From NCBI RefSeq assembly GCF_001468065.1, contig NZ_LNYZ01000001.1, forward strand, positions 248,001-312,000: a stretch of 64,000 nt of DNA. Reading direction: 5' to 3'. The stretch comes from Legionella steigerwaltii (GTDB lineage: Bacteria; Pseudomonadota; Gammaproteobacteria; Legionellales; Legionellaceae). Shown here in pieces: positions 20,685 through 32,258 of the stretch (the first letter of the stretch is position 1; every line of letters starts with the position of its first letter). The notes under the pieces are model-generated. The model saw only the letters and a program-made list of their open reading frames with translations, ran no database searches and was not told where the DNA came from. The translations under genes and the position numbers were made by a program.

Positions 20685-23051
20685 ATGCAGGGACCTTTTT
20701 TTATTAAAAAAGTCGCAGTTCTGGGAGCCGGTGTTATGGGGGCACAGATTGCGGCGCACTGTGTTAACGCAGGTTTTGAAACCTTACTTTATGATTTGGC
20801 GTCTAAAGAGGGGAACACGAATGCGCTGATCGATAAAGCAATAGCTAATTTAGGGAAGCTAAAACCTGCTCCGCTTGCAACAACCCAAACTGGTGCGTTA
20901 TTGCAAGCACGAAATTATGAACAACACCTTGCTGATTTATCTTCATGCGATTTAATTATCGAAGCAATTGCTGAACGCTTGGACTGGAAAGAAGATTTAT
21001 ACAAGCGTATTTCACCATTTATAGCAGAACATTCTATTCTAGTGAGTAATACATCGGGTTTAAGTATTGATTCATTATGCTCTGTTTTACCCGAAGCGCA
21101 TAGAAAGAATTTTTGCGGTGTGCATTTTTTTAATCCCCCACGTTACATGCATCTCGCTGAACTGATTCCTGCTAAAACTACGGATAAAGAATTAGTAGAT
21201 AATCTGGAGACGTGGTTAACACGTTATTTGGGTAAAGGAGTGGTGCGTGCTAAAGATACACCTAATTTTATTGGTAATCGTATTGGCGTATTTTCACTCT
21301 TAACGACTTTGCATCATGCTTTTGCTATGGATATGGGATTGGATGAAGTCGATGCATTAACTGGCCCTTTGTTGGGGCGACCAAAGTCTGCAACTTTTCG
21401 TACTATGGACGTTGTTGGTTTAGATACTATGCAACATGTAATCCATACAATGCAGCAACAGTTGCAAGATGATCCATGGCATCACAGCTTTAAACTTCCT
21501 GAATGGCTCACTAATCTGATTAAAGAAGGGCATTTGGGGCAAAAAACTGGTCAAGGTATTTACAGAAAAAATGGCAAGATTATCGAGGTGTATGATATTA
21601 AATCCGCGACTTATCGCCCAGCTCAACCTGCTGTGAATGATGAGTTAAAAGCAATTATGCGTGAGTCTGATCCTGCTGCGCGTATGCAAAAACTTATCAC
21701 TTCCAACAATAAGCAAGCGCAATTTTTGGCGGCATGTTTCAGAGATTTATTTCATTATTGTGCGTATCATCTTGAGGCAATTGCAGACAATGTTAGAGAC
21801 GTTGATTTGGCAATACGGTGGGGCTTTGGTTGGATGCAAGGACCATTTGAAACATGGCAGTTAGCTGATTTGACAAGAATGACACAGTATATTAACCAGG
21901 CTATAAAAGAAAAATCAGCACTTAGTACAGCACAATTACCTGGGTGGCTTTTTGAAATCGATGCCTTCTATACCGAAAAAGGTGCTTATTCTCCACAAAT
22001 AAATAATTATCAGCCTCGAAGTCAACTGCCTGTTTACAAACGCCAATTTTTTACCGACCGTGTCATTAAGGAAACAGCTCATTCTACATCTGTAATTTAT
22101 GAAAATGAAGGTGTGCGCTTATGGCATTTACAAGATGATGTTGCTGTAGTGAGTTTTAAAAGTAAAGCGAATACAGTGGGGCAATCAGTTCTTGATGGAC
22201 TGGAAGCTGCAGTTGACGTTGCAGAGAAACAATGCCGTGGGATGATCATTTATCAACAAGACGCAACTAATTTTAGTTCTGGTGCTGATTTACATGGTGT
22301 TCTAAGTTTAATTAAAGACAAGAAAATGCAAGCTTTGGACGATATGATTGGACAATTTCAACGTGTGGTTTTGCGTTTTAAATACAGTTCTATCCCAACA
22401 GTTGCGGCTCTGAGAGGACGTGCTCTTGGTGGTGGTTGTGAATTAATGATGCACTGTGATGCTGTTGTTGCTGCTTTTGAAGCTTATCCAGGCCTAGTTG
22501 AGTTTGGGGTCGGAGTGATACCTGCTGGTGGTGGGTGTAAGGAGATGGCAATGCGGGCTGCTCATCTTGCTCCTAAAGGTGATTTAATGACAGTGTTACA
22601 GAGTTACTACCAACAAATAGCTACTGCACAAGTTGCTGGTTCAGCTGCCGATGCAATGCAGATGGGGTATTTGCGCAGTACAGACAGCTATGTGATGCAT
22701 GCGGATGAGGTACTTTATGTAGCCTTGGCCAAGATTAATTTTATGCATGCAGCGAATTATCTGCCTCCTTTAAAGAAACAGTTTCAAATTGCAGGAATTG
22801 AAGGTAAAGCACGATTGCAAGCAGGTTTAGTTAACTGGTTAGAAGGTGGATTCATCTCTCAGCATGATTATTTTATTGCGACGGAGTTGGCAACTGTACT
22901 TTGTGGTGGCAATCTCAATCAAAACACTTTTGTTGATGAAAACTGGATGCTTAAATTAGAGCGTGAAGCCTTTATAACACTTGCTGCATCACCATTAACA
23001 CAAGCACGGATTAGTCATTTATTAGAGACTGGCAAGCCGTTACGCAATTAA
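20685..23051 (+). CDS. 3-hydroxyacyl-CoA dehydrogenase / enoyl-CoA hydratase fusion (FadN-like)
   Basis: A 788-residue bifunctional beta-oxidation enzyme. The NAD-binding Rossmann motif VAVLGAGVMGAQIAAHCVNA is at the N-terminus, with the dehydrogenase C-terminal domain (NFIGNRIGVFSLLTTLHHA). The crotonase-like domain comes last, with its oxyanion segment in AALRGRALGGGCELMMHCDA and FGVGVIPAGGGCKE. This domain order (dehydrogenase first) is the reverse of E. coli FadB and matches Bacillus FadN and similar proteins. The thiolase gene starts 14 bp downstream, so the two form an operon. Confidence 0.93.
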   Translation: MQGPFFIKKVAVLGAGVMGAQIAAHCVNAGFETLLYDLASKEGNTNALIDKAIANLGKLKPAPLATTQTGALLQARNYEQHLADLSSCDLIIEAIAERLDWKEDLYKRISPFIAEHSILVSNTSGLSIDSLCSVLPEAHRKNFCGVHFFNPPRYMHLAELIPAKTTDKELVDNLETWLTRYLGKGVVRAKDTPNFIGNRIGVFSLLTTLHHAFAMDMGLDEVDALTGPLLGRPKSATFRTMDVVGLDTMQHVIHTMQQQLQDDPWHHSFKLPEWLTNLIKEGHLGQKTGQGIYRKNGKIIEVYDIKSATYRPAQPAVNDELKAIMRESDPAARMQKLITSNNKQAQFLAACFRDLFHYCAYHLEAIADNVRDVDLAIRWGFGWMQGPFETWQLADLTRMTQYINQAIKEKSALSTAQLPGWLFEIDAFYTEKGAYSPQINNYQPRSQLPVYKRQFFTDRVIKETAHSTSVIYENEGVRLWHLQDDVAVVSFKSKANTVGQSVLDGLEAAVDVAEKQCRGMIIYQQDATNFSSGADLHGVLSLIKDKKMQALDDMIGQFQRVVLRFKYSSIPTVAALRGRALGGGCELMMHCDAVVAAFEAYPGLVEFGVGVIPAGGGCKEMAMRAAHLAPKGDLMTVLQSYYQQIATAQVAGSAADAMQMGYLRSTDSYVMHADEVLYVALAKINFMHAANYLPPLKKQFQIAGIEGKARLQAGLVNWLEGGFISQHDYFIATELATVLCGGNLNQNTFVDENWMLKLEREAFITLAASPLTQARISHLLETGKPLRN

Positions 23052-23064
23052 GGGAGATTTAAAA

Positions 23065-24249
23065 ATGACTAATGTATATATAGTTGACGCATTACGTACT
23101 CCTGTTGGTAAAGCACCACGTGGTGTATTTAAACATACTTTACCGGACGATTTATTGGCTCATGTAATTAAAAATTTAATGGAGCGTAATCCATCTGTGG
23201 ATCACCAAGAAATAGGGGATATTGCAATAGGTTGTGCTATGCCTGAGGCTGAACAAGGCATGAATGTGGCACGTATTGCAGCGTTACTTGCTGATTTACC
23301 TCAATCTGTTCCTGCAATGACAATCAACCGTTTTTGTTCTTCTGGAGTACAAAGTATTGCTACAGTTGCAGAGACCATACGTTGTGGGGATATACACTTG
23401 GCCCTTGCAGGTGGTGTTGAAAGTATGTCCATGGTTCCTTTAGGTGGAAATAAATACACAGCTAACCCTATTATATTCAATAACGAAGATATCGCGATCG
23501 CATATGGCATGGGGATTACTGCAGAAAATGTTGCAAAACGCTGGGAAATTACTCGTGAACAGCAAGATGAATTTGCTGCTGAAAGTCATAAGAAAGCGGT
23601 AGCGGCACAACAACGGGGTGATTTTAAAGCAGAAATTAGCCCCGTAGAAATTACTATAAGACAGGCTGACTTAGGTCATTCTACCACTTTGGTAAAGAAA
23701 AAGTGGATTAATGATGATGAAGGGCCACGAGCAGATACTTCTTATGAAGTCATTTCTAAATTAAAACCTGTTTTTGCCGCAAAAGGAACAGTTACTGCAG
23801 GAAACAGTTCACAAACTAGTGATGGAGCCGGTATTGCTTTACTCGCCAGTGAGCAAGCTTTGCGTCAATATAATTTAAAACCGATTGGTCGATTGTTGAG
23901 TTATGCTGTAGCTGGTGTTCCACCTGAAATTATGGGAATTGGTCCTATAAAGGCGATTCCTGTCGCCTTAAAGCGAGCAGGTATTACTATAGAGCAACTT
24001 GATTGGATAGAGCTTAACGAGGCATTTGCCGCTCAAGCTTTGGCTGTAATTAAAGAACTCGATCTTCCTTTAAGCAAGGTAAATCCTTTAGGCGGAGCTA
24101 TTGCCTTAGGACATCCTTTAGGTGCTACGGGGGCGATAAGAACGGCTACTTTATTGCATGGTCTAAGGAGGATTAAAGGACGATATGGGATGGTCACCAT
24201 GTGCATTGGTACGGGCATGGGTGCCGCAGCAATATTTGAAGCTTTATAG
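23065..24249 (+). CDS. fadA: Acetyl-CoA acyltransferase (3-ketoacyl-CoA thiolase)
   Basis: A 394-residue thiolase that cleaves 3-ketoacyl-CoA to acetyl-CoA in the last beta-oxidation step. The acylated nucleophile is Cys91 (NRFCSSGVQSIA). The C-terminal signatures NPLGGAIALGHPLGATG and CIGTGMGAA, which hold the catalytic His and Cys, are intact, and the GGVESMS motif is present. A GGGAGA ribosome binding site precedes the ATG. Together with the upstream fusion enzyme it completes a beta-oxidation module. Degradative FadA is favoured over a biosynthetic thiolase because of that partner. Confidence 0.94.
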   Translation: MTNVYIVDALRTPVGKAPRGVFKHTLPDDLLAHVIKNLMERNPSVDHQEIGDIAIGCAMPEAEQGMNVARIAALLADLPQSVPAMTINRFCSSGVQSIATVAETIRCGDIHLALAGGVESMSMVPLGGNKYTANPIIFNNEDIAIAYGMGITAENVAKRWEITREQQDEFAAESHKKAVAAQQRGDFKAEISPVEITIRQADLGHSTTLVKKKWINDDEGPRADTSYEVISKLKPVFAAKGTVTAGNSSQTSDGAGIALLASEQALRQYNLKPIGRLLSYAVAGVPPEIMGIGPIKAIPVALKRAGITIEQLDWIELNEAFAAQALAVIKELDLPLSKVNPLGGAIALGHPLGATGAIRTATLLHGLRRIKGRYGMVTMCIGTGMGAAAIFEAL

Positions 24250-24261
24250 TCGGTAACATAG

Positions 24262-24348
24262 TCCCGGGTTATGCTGCGCCAATTCGACTACAAAAGATGA
24301 AACCGTCATCTAACCGTAGTTGGTGAGGAGCGAAAGCCATACCCGGGA
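24262..24348. repeat. Degenerate copy of the palindromic repeat
   Basis: CCCGGGTTATGCTGCGCC at the left and GGAGCGAAAGCCATACCCGGG-type sequence at the right keep only the inner part of the arms in inverted orientation. The outer tips are lost. It sits between the convergent thiolase and infA genes. Confidence 0.5.
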
Positions 24349-24399
24349 AAACATGTAGATCACATGTCGTAAAGAAAAGTTTTTTAAATAAGATGCCGC

Positions 24400-24621
24400 C
24401 TAGTTTTTATCGCGGAATATGATGCGGCCTTTAGTTAAGTCATAAGGGGTTAACTCGACTTTAACTTTGTCGCCAGTCAAAATTCTAATGTAATTTTTAC
24501 GCATACGACCAGAAATGTGTGCAGTGATAACATGTCCATTTTCTAATTCAACACGAAACATGGTGTTGGGTAGGGTATCTATAACGGTACCAGCCATTTC
24601 TATATGATCTTCTTTTGCCAT
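24400..24621 (-). CDS. infA: Translation initiation factor IF-1
   Basis: A 73-residue single OB-fold protein that occupies the ribosomal A site during initiation. The sequence is highly conserved ([50 protein letters not shown]). It is monocistronic on the minus strand. In many gammaproteobacteria infA lies near aat and clpA; here aat is one gene further upstream, with an unrelated orphan between them. Confidence 0.98.
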   Translation of the reverse strand: MAKEDHIEMAGTVIDTLPNTMFRVELENGHVITAHISGRMRKNYIRILTGDKVKVELTPYDLTKGRIIFRDKN

Positions 24622-24772
24622 AGGTCTCTCAGTGATGTACCAAATAATGTTTATTGGATATGCGTGTATACTGCACTAAAATGAAGAAAATGGCAATCTA
24701 AGCGCGTCAAAATTTAACTATAATGTCATTTCGTAATGGGGTTTATTTGTATCACCATCTGTAAACTATTTA

Positions 24773-25342
24773 TCAAGTTAAGTTTGAACCTAAATTTTTA
24801 TTGATATTGGTTAAATGAGGGGTATCTTCAGTTATAAATGCATCACCAACGTAGCCCAAAAAATGCTTTTCCTTACTCACTTGTGTATGGCTCGGTCTAA
24901 TAAGTCTACTCAGATCAAATCCATACTCTTCTTTTTTTAATTCGAGGCTTAACATCTTAATTTGCTCGGGGGTAGCTTTTTGTTCAAATAGAGTCTTTGC
25001 AGTTTTGATAAAACTCTGCATTTCTTTATCAAATTTTTCCTTATCACGAATATATTTAGTTTTTACCTCGAGTGTAGCAGTAAATGAAGGCTCTTTAGGG
25101 GGCTTGGGTACACGTTTCCAACCTTCGTTGGTTAAGCCGAATCGGAGATTTTTTACCATATCTTGTTCTTGTGAGTAATATGAAACAGTCATAAGCCCTT
25201 GAAAATTCTTATCTTCTCTAATTAAAAATACGGCTTTAGTTTCTTTTTTTTTGGCATCGTTGTTTTCCAAAATTTTATGTAATACGCTCTCCTCAATTTT
25301 TCCAAAAATAACAGGAACCTTTGACGCTGGTTTTGATTCCAT
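24773..25342 (-). CDS. SH2-like domain protein, candidate host-directed effector
   Basis: A 189-residue protein with no signal peptide or membrane segment. Its N-terminal region reads like a eukaryotic SH2 domain: FGKIEESVLHKIL (about 13-25) aligns with the betaA-alphaA entry (FGKI followed by a helix), VFLIRED (38-44) is the FLVR motif with Arg42 in the phosphotyrosine-binding position, QGLMTVSYY (48-56) matches betaC, and VKNLRF (63-68) matches betaD, with Asn where most SH2 domains have His. GWKRV follows. The C-terminal half is charged and helical (KFDKEMQSFIKTAKTLFEQK). A CTGGAG ribosome binding site lies 9 nt upstream. It interrupts the infA-aat neighbourhood, which suggests insertion. 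SH2 proteins are known in Legionella species; the effector role here is inferred. Confidence 0.6.
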   Translation of the reverse strand: MESKPASKVPVIFGKIEESVLHKILENNDAKKKETKAVFLIREDKNFQGLMTVSYYSQEQDMVKNLRFGLTNEGWKRVPKPPKEPSFTATLEVKTKYIRDKEKFDKEMQSFIKTAKTLFEQKATPEQIKMLSLELKKEEYGFDLSRLIRPSHTQVSKEKHFLGYVGDAFITEDTPHLTNINKNLGSNLT

Positions 25343-25465
25343 AGAAAAATACTCCAGGTGCTTAACACATTACATTATCATTTCATGAGGGCATTACCTA
25401 CGTGAATGATAATTACTAATTCGCATTGTATAATGATAGTACATTATTGTTATTGTTTGAAATAA

Positions 25466-26140
25466 TTAAGTCAAACAGATGTTCCATAAGCCTTTTTTTG
25501 TAGGGTGTTCTAATGATTGATGCAGTAAATGAAGAAATTCTCTACGATCAATAATTTTAGCTCCAAGGTTTTGTAAATGACTCGTGGGAATTTGGCAATC
25601 AATAAAATCAAAATTCCATTCTGCCATGGTTTTAGATAAATAATAAAAAGCAATTTTTGATGCATCAGTCATTTTATGGAACATCGATTCACCAAAAAAA
25701 GCATGGCCTAAGCTGAGTCCATACAAGCCTCCAACCAGTTTATTCTCATACCATATTTCAAAGGAATGTGCATAGCCCATCGTATGCAAGTGGGTATATG
25801 CTTCAATCATCTCTTGAGTTATCCAAGTATTATCAATTCGACCTGAACAAGTAGCGCATGCCATAATGACTTGTCTAAATTCAGTATCCACAGTGAAGGT
25901 AAAGGGTTTTTTTAGTGATTTTTGCAAACTACGAGACACCTTGAATTCGGTGGGAATCAATATAAGCCTTGGATTTGGGGACCACCAAAGAATGGGCATT
26001 CCAGGTTCGTACCAGGGAAAAATGCCTTGTCTATACGCTTGAAGTATGCGTTGGGGAGATAAATCACCGCCAATGAATAATAAACCCTGATCATCACTAT
26101 TTTCTGGATTCGGAAAGGAGTAGATTTCATTATAACCCAA
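25466..26140 (-). CDS. aat: Leucyl/phenylalanyl-tRNA-protein transferase
   Basis: A 224-residue enzyme that adds Leu or Phe to N-terminal Lys or Arg of proteins, marking them for ClpAP through the N-end rule. Typical blocks are GLLFIGGDLSPQRILQAYRQ, GIFPWYEPGMPILWWSPNPR and the GGLYGLSLGHAFFGESMFH core. The length is normal. The ATG at 26140 has AGGAGATTG upstream. It is a short single gene on the minus strand next to the SH2-like orphan. Confidence 0.96.
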   Translation of the reverse strand: MGYNEIYSFPNPENSDDQGLLFIGGDLSPQRILQAYRQGIFPWYEPGMPILWWSPNPRLILIPTEFKVSRSLQKSLKKPFTFTVDTEFRQVIMACATCSGRIDNTWITQEMIEAYTHLHTMGYAHSFEIWYENKLVGGLYGLSLGHAFFGESMFHKMTDASKIAFYYLSKTMAEWNFDFIDCQIPTSHLQNLGAKIIDRREFLHLLHQSLEHPTKKGLWNICLT

Positions 26141-26228
26141 TACAATCTCCTAGATTTATCTGGAATTTTTCTCTCATAGAGTCTTTTTGTATTCTACAAT
26201 TATTATAAACAAGAATTGGAGGAAACAA

Positions 26229-26879
26229 TTGGATTATTTGTATAGTTTGGGAAATATTTTAATTCTTCTTAGCCTTAGCTTTAGGAAGGTGCTTTTTATT
26301 CGTACCATATTTGTATTATCTGATTTATCGTTTTTGCTTTATGGGGCATTAGCAAATGTTCCTCCTGTTGCGTTTTGGGCTATCGCATCATTACTCATTA
26401 ATTTCGTACAGATCGGCATCTTGTTAAGAGATATGATCCCCAGAGATTTGCCTTATGATTTACAGCAAATAAAAGATTTATTTTTTTCTGATATGCAAAC
26501 GAGTGATTTTGTTCGTCTTATTAAATTAAGTTATCGAGGTACTTCCAGTAATAAAGAAATATTAATTAAGGGAAATCCTGTAGAAAATCTCATGTTGATT
26601 ACAAAAGGGAAAGTCTATATTGAAGTAGAGGGATCTATTCTTGAGCTTGGTCCCTATCACTTTATTGGTGAGATGAGTTATTTTAGAGATGGGAAAGCGA
26701 ATACTACAATCCATGCACAAGAGCCTGTAGATTATTTGTATTGGCGGTATACCGATTTGCAGCGCTTGCAAGAAAAAAAACCACCTTTATTTATGAAAAT
26801 GGTTGAGGCTATGGGAAAAGATATTATGTTGAAAATGCTTAACCAACAAAAAGCATCTGAGTCATCAAAAACAGTGTAG
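26229..26879 (+). CDS. Membrane protein with Popeye/cyclic-nucleotide-binding-like domain
   Basis: 216 residues when started at TTG 26229, which has GGAGG six nt upstream; the frame can be extended to another TTG at 26187 without a ribosome binding site. Two or three hydrophobic segments occupy the first ~75 residues (GNILILLSLSF, TIFVLSDLSFLLYGALANVP, FWAIASLLINFVQIGILL). The rest resembles a cNMP-binding beta roll: RGTSSNKEILIKGNPVENLM, KGKVYIEVEG and HFIGEMSYFRDGKANTTI. That last stretch lies where the phosphate-binding cassette should be, but the usual R-A-A/T signature is only partial. This three-helix plus beta-roll layout is that of Popeye-domain proteins. Ligand binding is unproven. 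Confidence 0.7.
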   Translation: MDYLYSLGNILILLSLSFRKVLFIRTIFVLSDLSFLLYGALANVPPVAFWAIASLLINFVQIGILLRDMIPRDLPYDLQQIKDLFFSDMQTSDFVRLIKLSYRGTSSNKEILIKGNPVENLMLITKGKVYIEVEGSILELGPYHFIGEMSYFRDGKANTTIHAQEPVDYLYWRYTDLQRLQEKKPPLFMKMVEAMGKDIMLKMLNQQKASESSKTV

Positions 26880-26922
26880 CCCAGATTAGCGCCGCGTAAT
26901 CCGGGTAACAAGATTTACGAGA
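26880..26922. repeat. Half copy of the palindromic repeat
   Basis: GTAGCCCAGATTAGCGCCGC followed by GTAATCCGGG matches one arm of the repeat family (starting at 26876 inside the stop region of the upstream gene). No second arm is present. It occupies the gap between convergent genes. Confidence 0.5.
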
Positions 26923-30330
<3,408 letters not shown>

Positions 30331-30332
30331 CA

Positions 30333-30941
30333 ATGAAAAAAATAGTGATCGCATTACTTTTAAGTGTTTCTACTGCTGTATTTAGTGAAACCCCCGATGT
30401 GTTACTGCAGACTAAATTAAATGGGATTCGTTCGATGACTGCTGTGTTTAAGCAAACAGTAAAAGCAAAACATCGGATAGTATCTAACTCATCAGGAACT
30501 ATGGCATTACAGAGACCTGGTAGATTTCGTTGGCAAACCGTTCAACCTATGGCGCAATTAATGGTAGCTGATGGTCAGAGAATTTGGGTTTATGATAAAG
30601 ACTTAGAGCAAGTAACTGTTAAAACGCAACGAAAAGGTTTAGGGGGTACTGCTGCTTTGTTCTTAAGTGGCTATGATAATACAGTAACCCGAGATTTTAC
30701 TGTGACTCAGAGCAATGTAGGTAATGAGTTGGTTTTTGATCTGAAGTCAAAGTCACCTAAAGCAAATTTCCAACGAATAAAACTGGTGTTTCGCCAAAAT
30801 AACCTTACTGGATTGGAGTTATACGATCAATTAGGCCAAGTGACTACGGTTCAATTATCACAAATTAAATCAAACCCTAAATTGGCAGCTAGTTTGTTTC
30901 AATTCAAAACGCCTAAAGGGGTTGATGTGGTACAGCAATGA
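30333..30941 (+). CDS. lolA: Outer-membrane lipoprotein carrier protein LolA
   Basis: A 202-residue periplasmic chaperone that carries triacylated lipoproteins from LolCDE to LolB. It has a signal peptide (MKKIVIALLLSVSTAVFSE, cleavage near residue 18). The mature part shows the LolA pattern MTAVFKQTVKAKHRIVSNSS, RPGRFRWQTVQPM and DGQRIWVYDKDLEQVTVK. The start is 2 bp after ftsK, with GGAGG overlapping the ftsK stop region. It is the middle gene of the ftsK-lolA-rarA operon. Confidence 0.96.
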   Translation: MKKIVIALLLSVSTAVFSETPDVLLQTKLNGIRSMTAVFKQTVKAKHRIVSNSSGTMALQRPGRFRWQTVQPMAQLMVADGQRIWVYDKDLEQVTVKTQRKGLGGTAALFLSGYDNTVTRDFTVTQSNVGNELVFDLKSKSPKANFQRIKLVFRQNNLTGLELYDQLGQVTTVQLSQIKSNPKLAASLFQFKTPKGVDVVQQ

Positions 30942-32239
30942 GTTTGTTTAAAACAATGCCTGAACCACCTTTAGCAGAACTTTTAAGACCTAAAAACTTA
31001 GACGAAGTAATTGGACAAAGTCATTTATTAGGTGAAGGTAAATCTTTGCGACTTAGTTTTGCAAGTAAAAAACTTCATTCAATGATTTTATGGGGACCAC
31101 CTGGAGTTGGTAAAACAACAATTGCCCGTATTGCTGCAGAAGCGTTTGATTGTGAATGGATTGCACTTTCTGCAGTGTTTTCGGGGGTTAAGGATATCCG
31201 TGCGGCAGTTGAAAAAGCACAGGAAAATCTAACTCATGGTCAACACACTATATTGTTCATTGATGAAATTCATCGTTTCAATAAAGCGCAACAAGATGCG
31301 CTATTACCATATACTGAATCAGGTCTAGTAACTTTTATAGGTGCTACAACGGAAAATCCTTCTTTTGAAGTAAATTCCGCTTTGTTATCACGTGCTCAGG
31401 TCTATGTTTTAAAATCTTTAACTGATGAAGAATTGAGGCAATTATTTCAAAAAGCGCATCAAGCGGTTTTATCTCCTATTCAATTTGATGATGATGCTAT
31501 AGAAATGCTCCTTGGATTTGCTGATGGCGATGCCCGACGATTATTGAATAGTCTTGAACAATTACATACTGCATGTACTGCAATGAATAATGTTCATGTG
31601 ACTAAAGAATTTGTTATGAATGTCTTGGCAGAACAAGTCAGGCGTTTTGATAAAAGTGGAGAAAATTTTTACGATCAAATTTCTGCGTTACATAAGTCAG
31701 TACGTGGTTCTAATCCTGATGCTGCTCTTTACTGGCTTTGTCGTATGTTAGATGGAGGAGTGGATCCTCGTTATTTAGCTCGGCGTATTGTAAGAATGGC
31801 TTGGGAAGATATTGGTTTAGCTGATCCTCGTGCGATCCAAATTGCAAACGATGCTGCAGTAACCTATGAACGATTAGGTTCTCCGGAAGGAGAGCTTGCA
31901 CTAGGACAGGCTGTTATTTATCTATCAATCGCTGCAAAAAGTAATGCAGGGTATGTTGCTTTTAACCAAGCGATGGATTTTGTAAAACGTGATAAATCTC
32001 GGGAAGTGCCCGTCCATTTGCGTAATGCACCTACTCGTTTGATGAAAGAGTTAGGCTATGGAAAAAAATATCGTTATGCTCATGATGAACCGCATGCATA
32101 TGCTGCTGGAGAACATTATTTACCCGAAGGAATGCAGGAGCCCGAATGGTATAAACCCGTACCACGCGGCTTGGAAATAAAAATTGCAGAAAAGCTAGCG
32201 TTTTTAAAATCATTGGATAAAAAAAATCAAGAGTCATAA
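30938..32239 (+). CDS. rarA: Replication-associated recombination protein RarA
   Basis: A 433-residue AAA+ ATPase (MgsA/WRNIP1 family) acting at stalled forks. Walker A is GPPGVGKTT and Walker B is [20 protein letters not shown]; the sensor region [20 protein letters not shown] is intact. The C-terminal tetramerisation domain ([36 protein letters not shown]) is complete. The ATG overlaps the lolA stop by 4 nt. It ends 19 bp before the convergent orphan at 32259. Confidence 0.97.
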   Translation: MSLFKTMPEPPLAELLRPKNLDEVIGQSHLLGEGKSLRLSFASKKLHSMILWGPPGVGKTTIARIAAEAFDCEWIALSAVFSGVKDIRAAVEKAQENLTHGQHTILFIDEIHRFNKAQQDALLPYTESGLVTFIGATTENPSFEVNSALLSRAQVYVLKSLTDEELRQLFQKAHQAVLSPIQFDDDAIEMLLGFADGDARRLLNSLEQLHTACTAMNNVHVTKEFVMNVLAEQVRRFDKSGENFYDQISALHKSVRGSNPDAALYWLCRMLDGGVDPRYLARRIVRMAWEDIGLADPRAIQIANDAAVTYERLGSPEGELALGQAVIYLSIAAKSNAGYVAFNQAMDFVKRDKSREVPVHLRNAPTRLMKELGYGKKYRYAHDEPHAYAAGEHYLPEGMQEPEWYKPVPRGLEIKIAEKLAFLKSLDKKNQES

Positions 32240-32258
32240 TCCGAACTACAGGGCACCC

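Noticed and set aside
25380-25440. Fur-box-like AT-rich sequence upstream of the SH2-like gene
   Set aside because: Only the first GATAAT hexamer matches; the other repeats of the 19-bp consensus do not.
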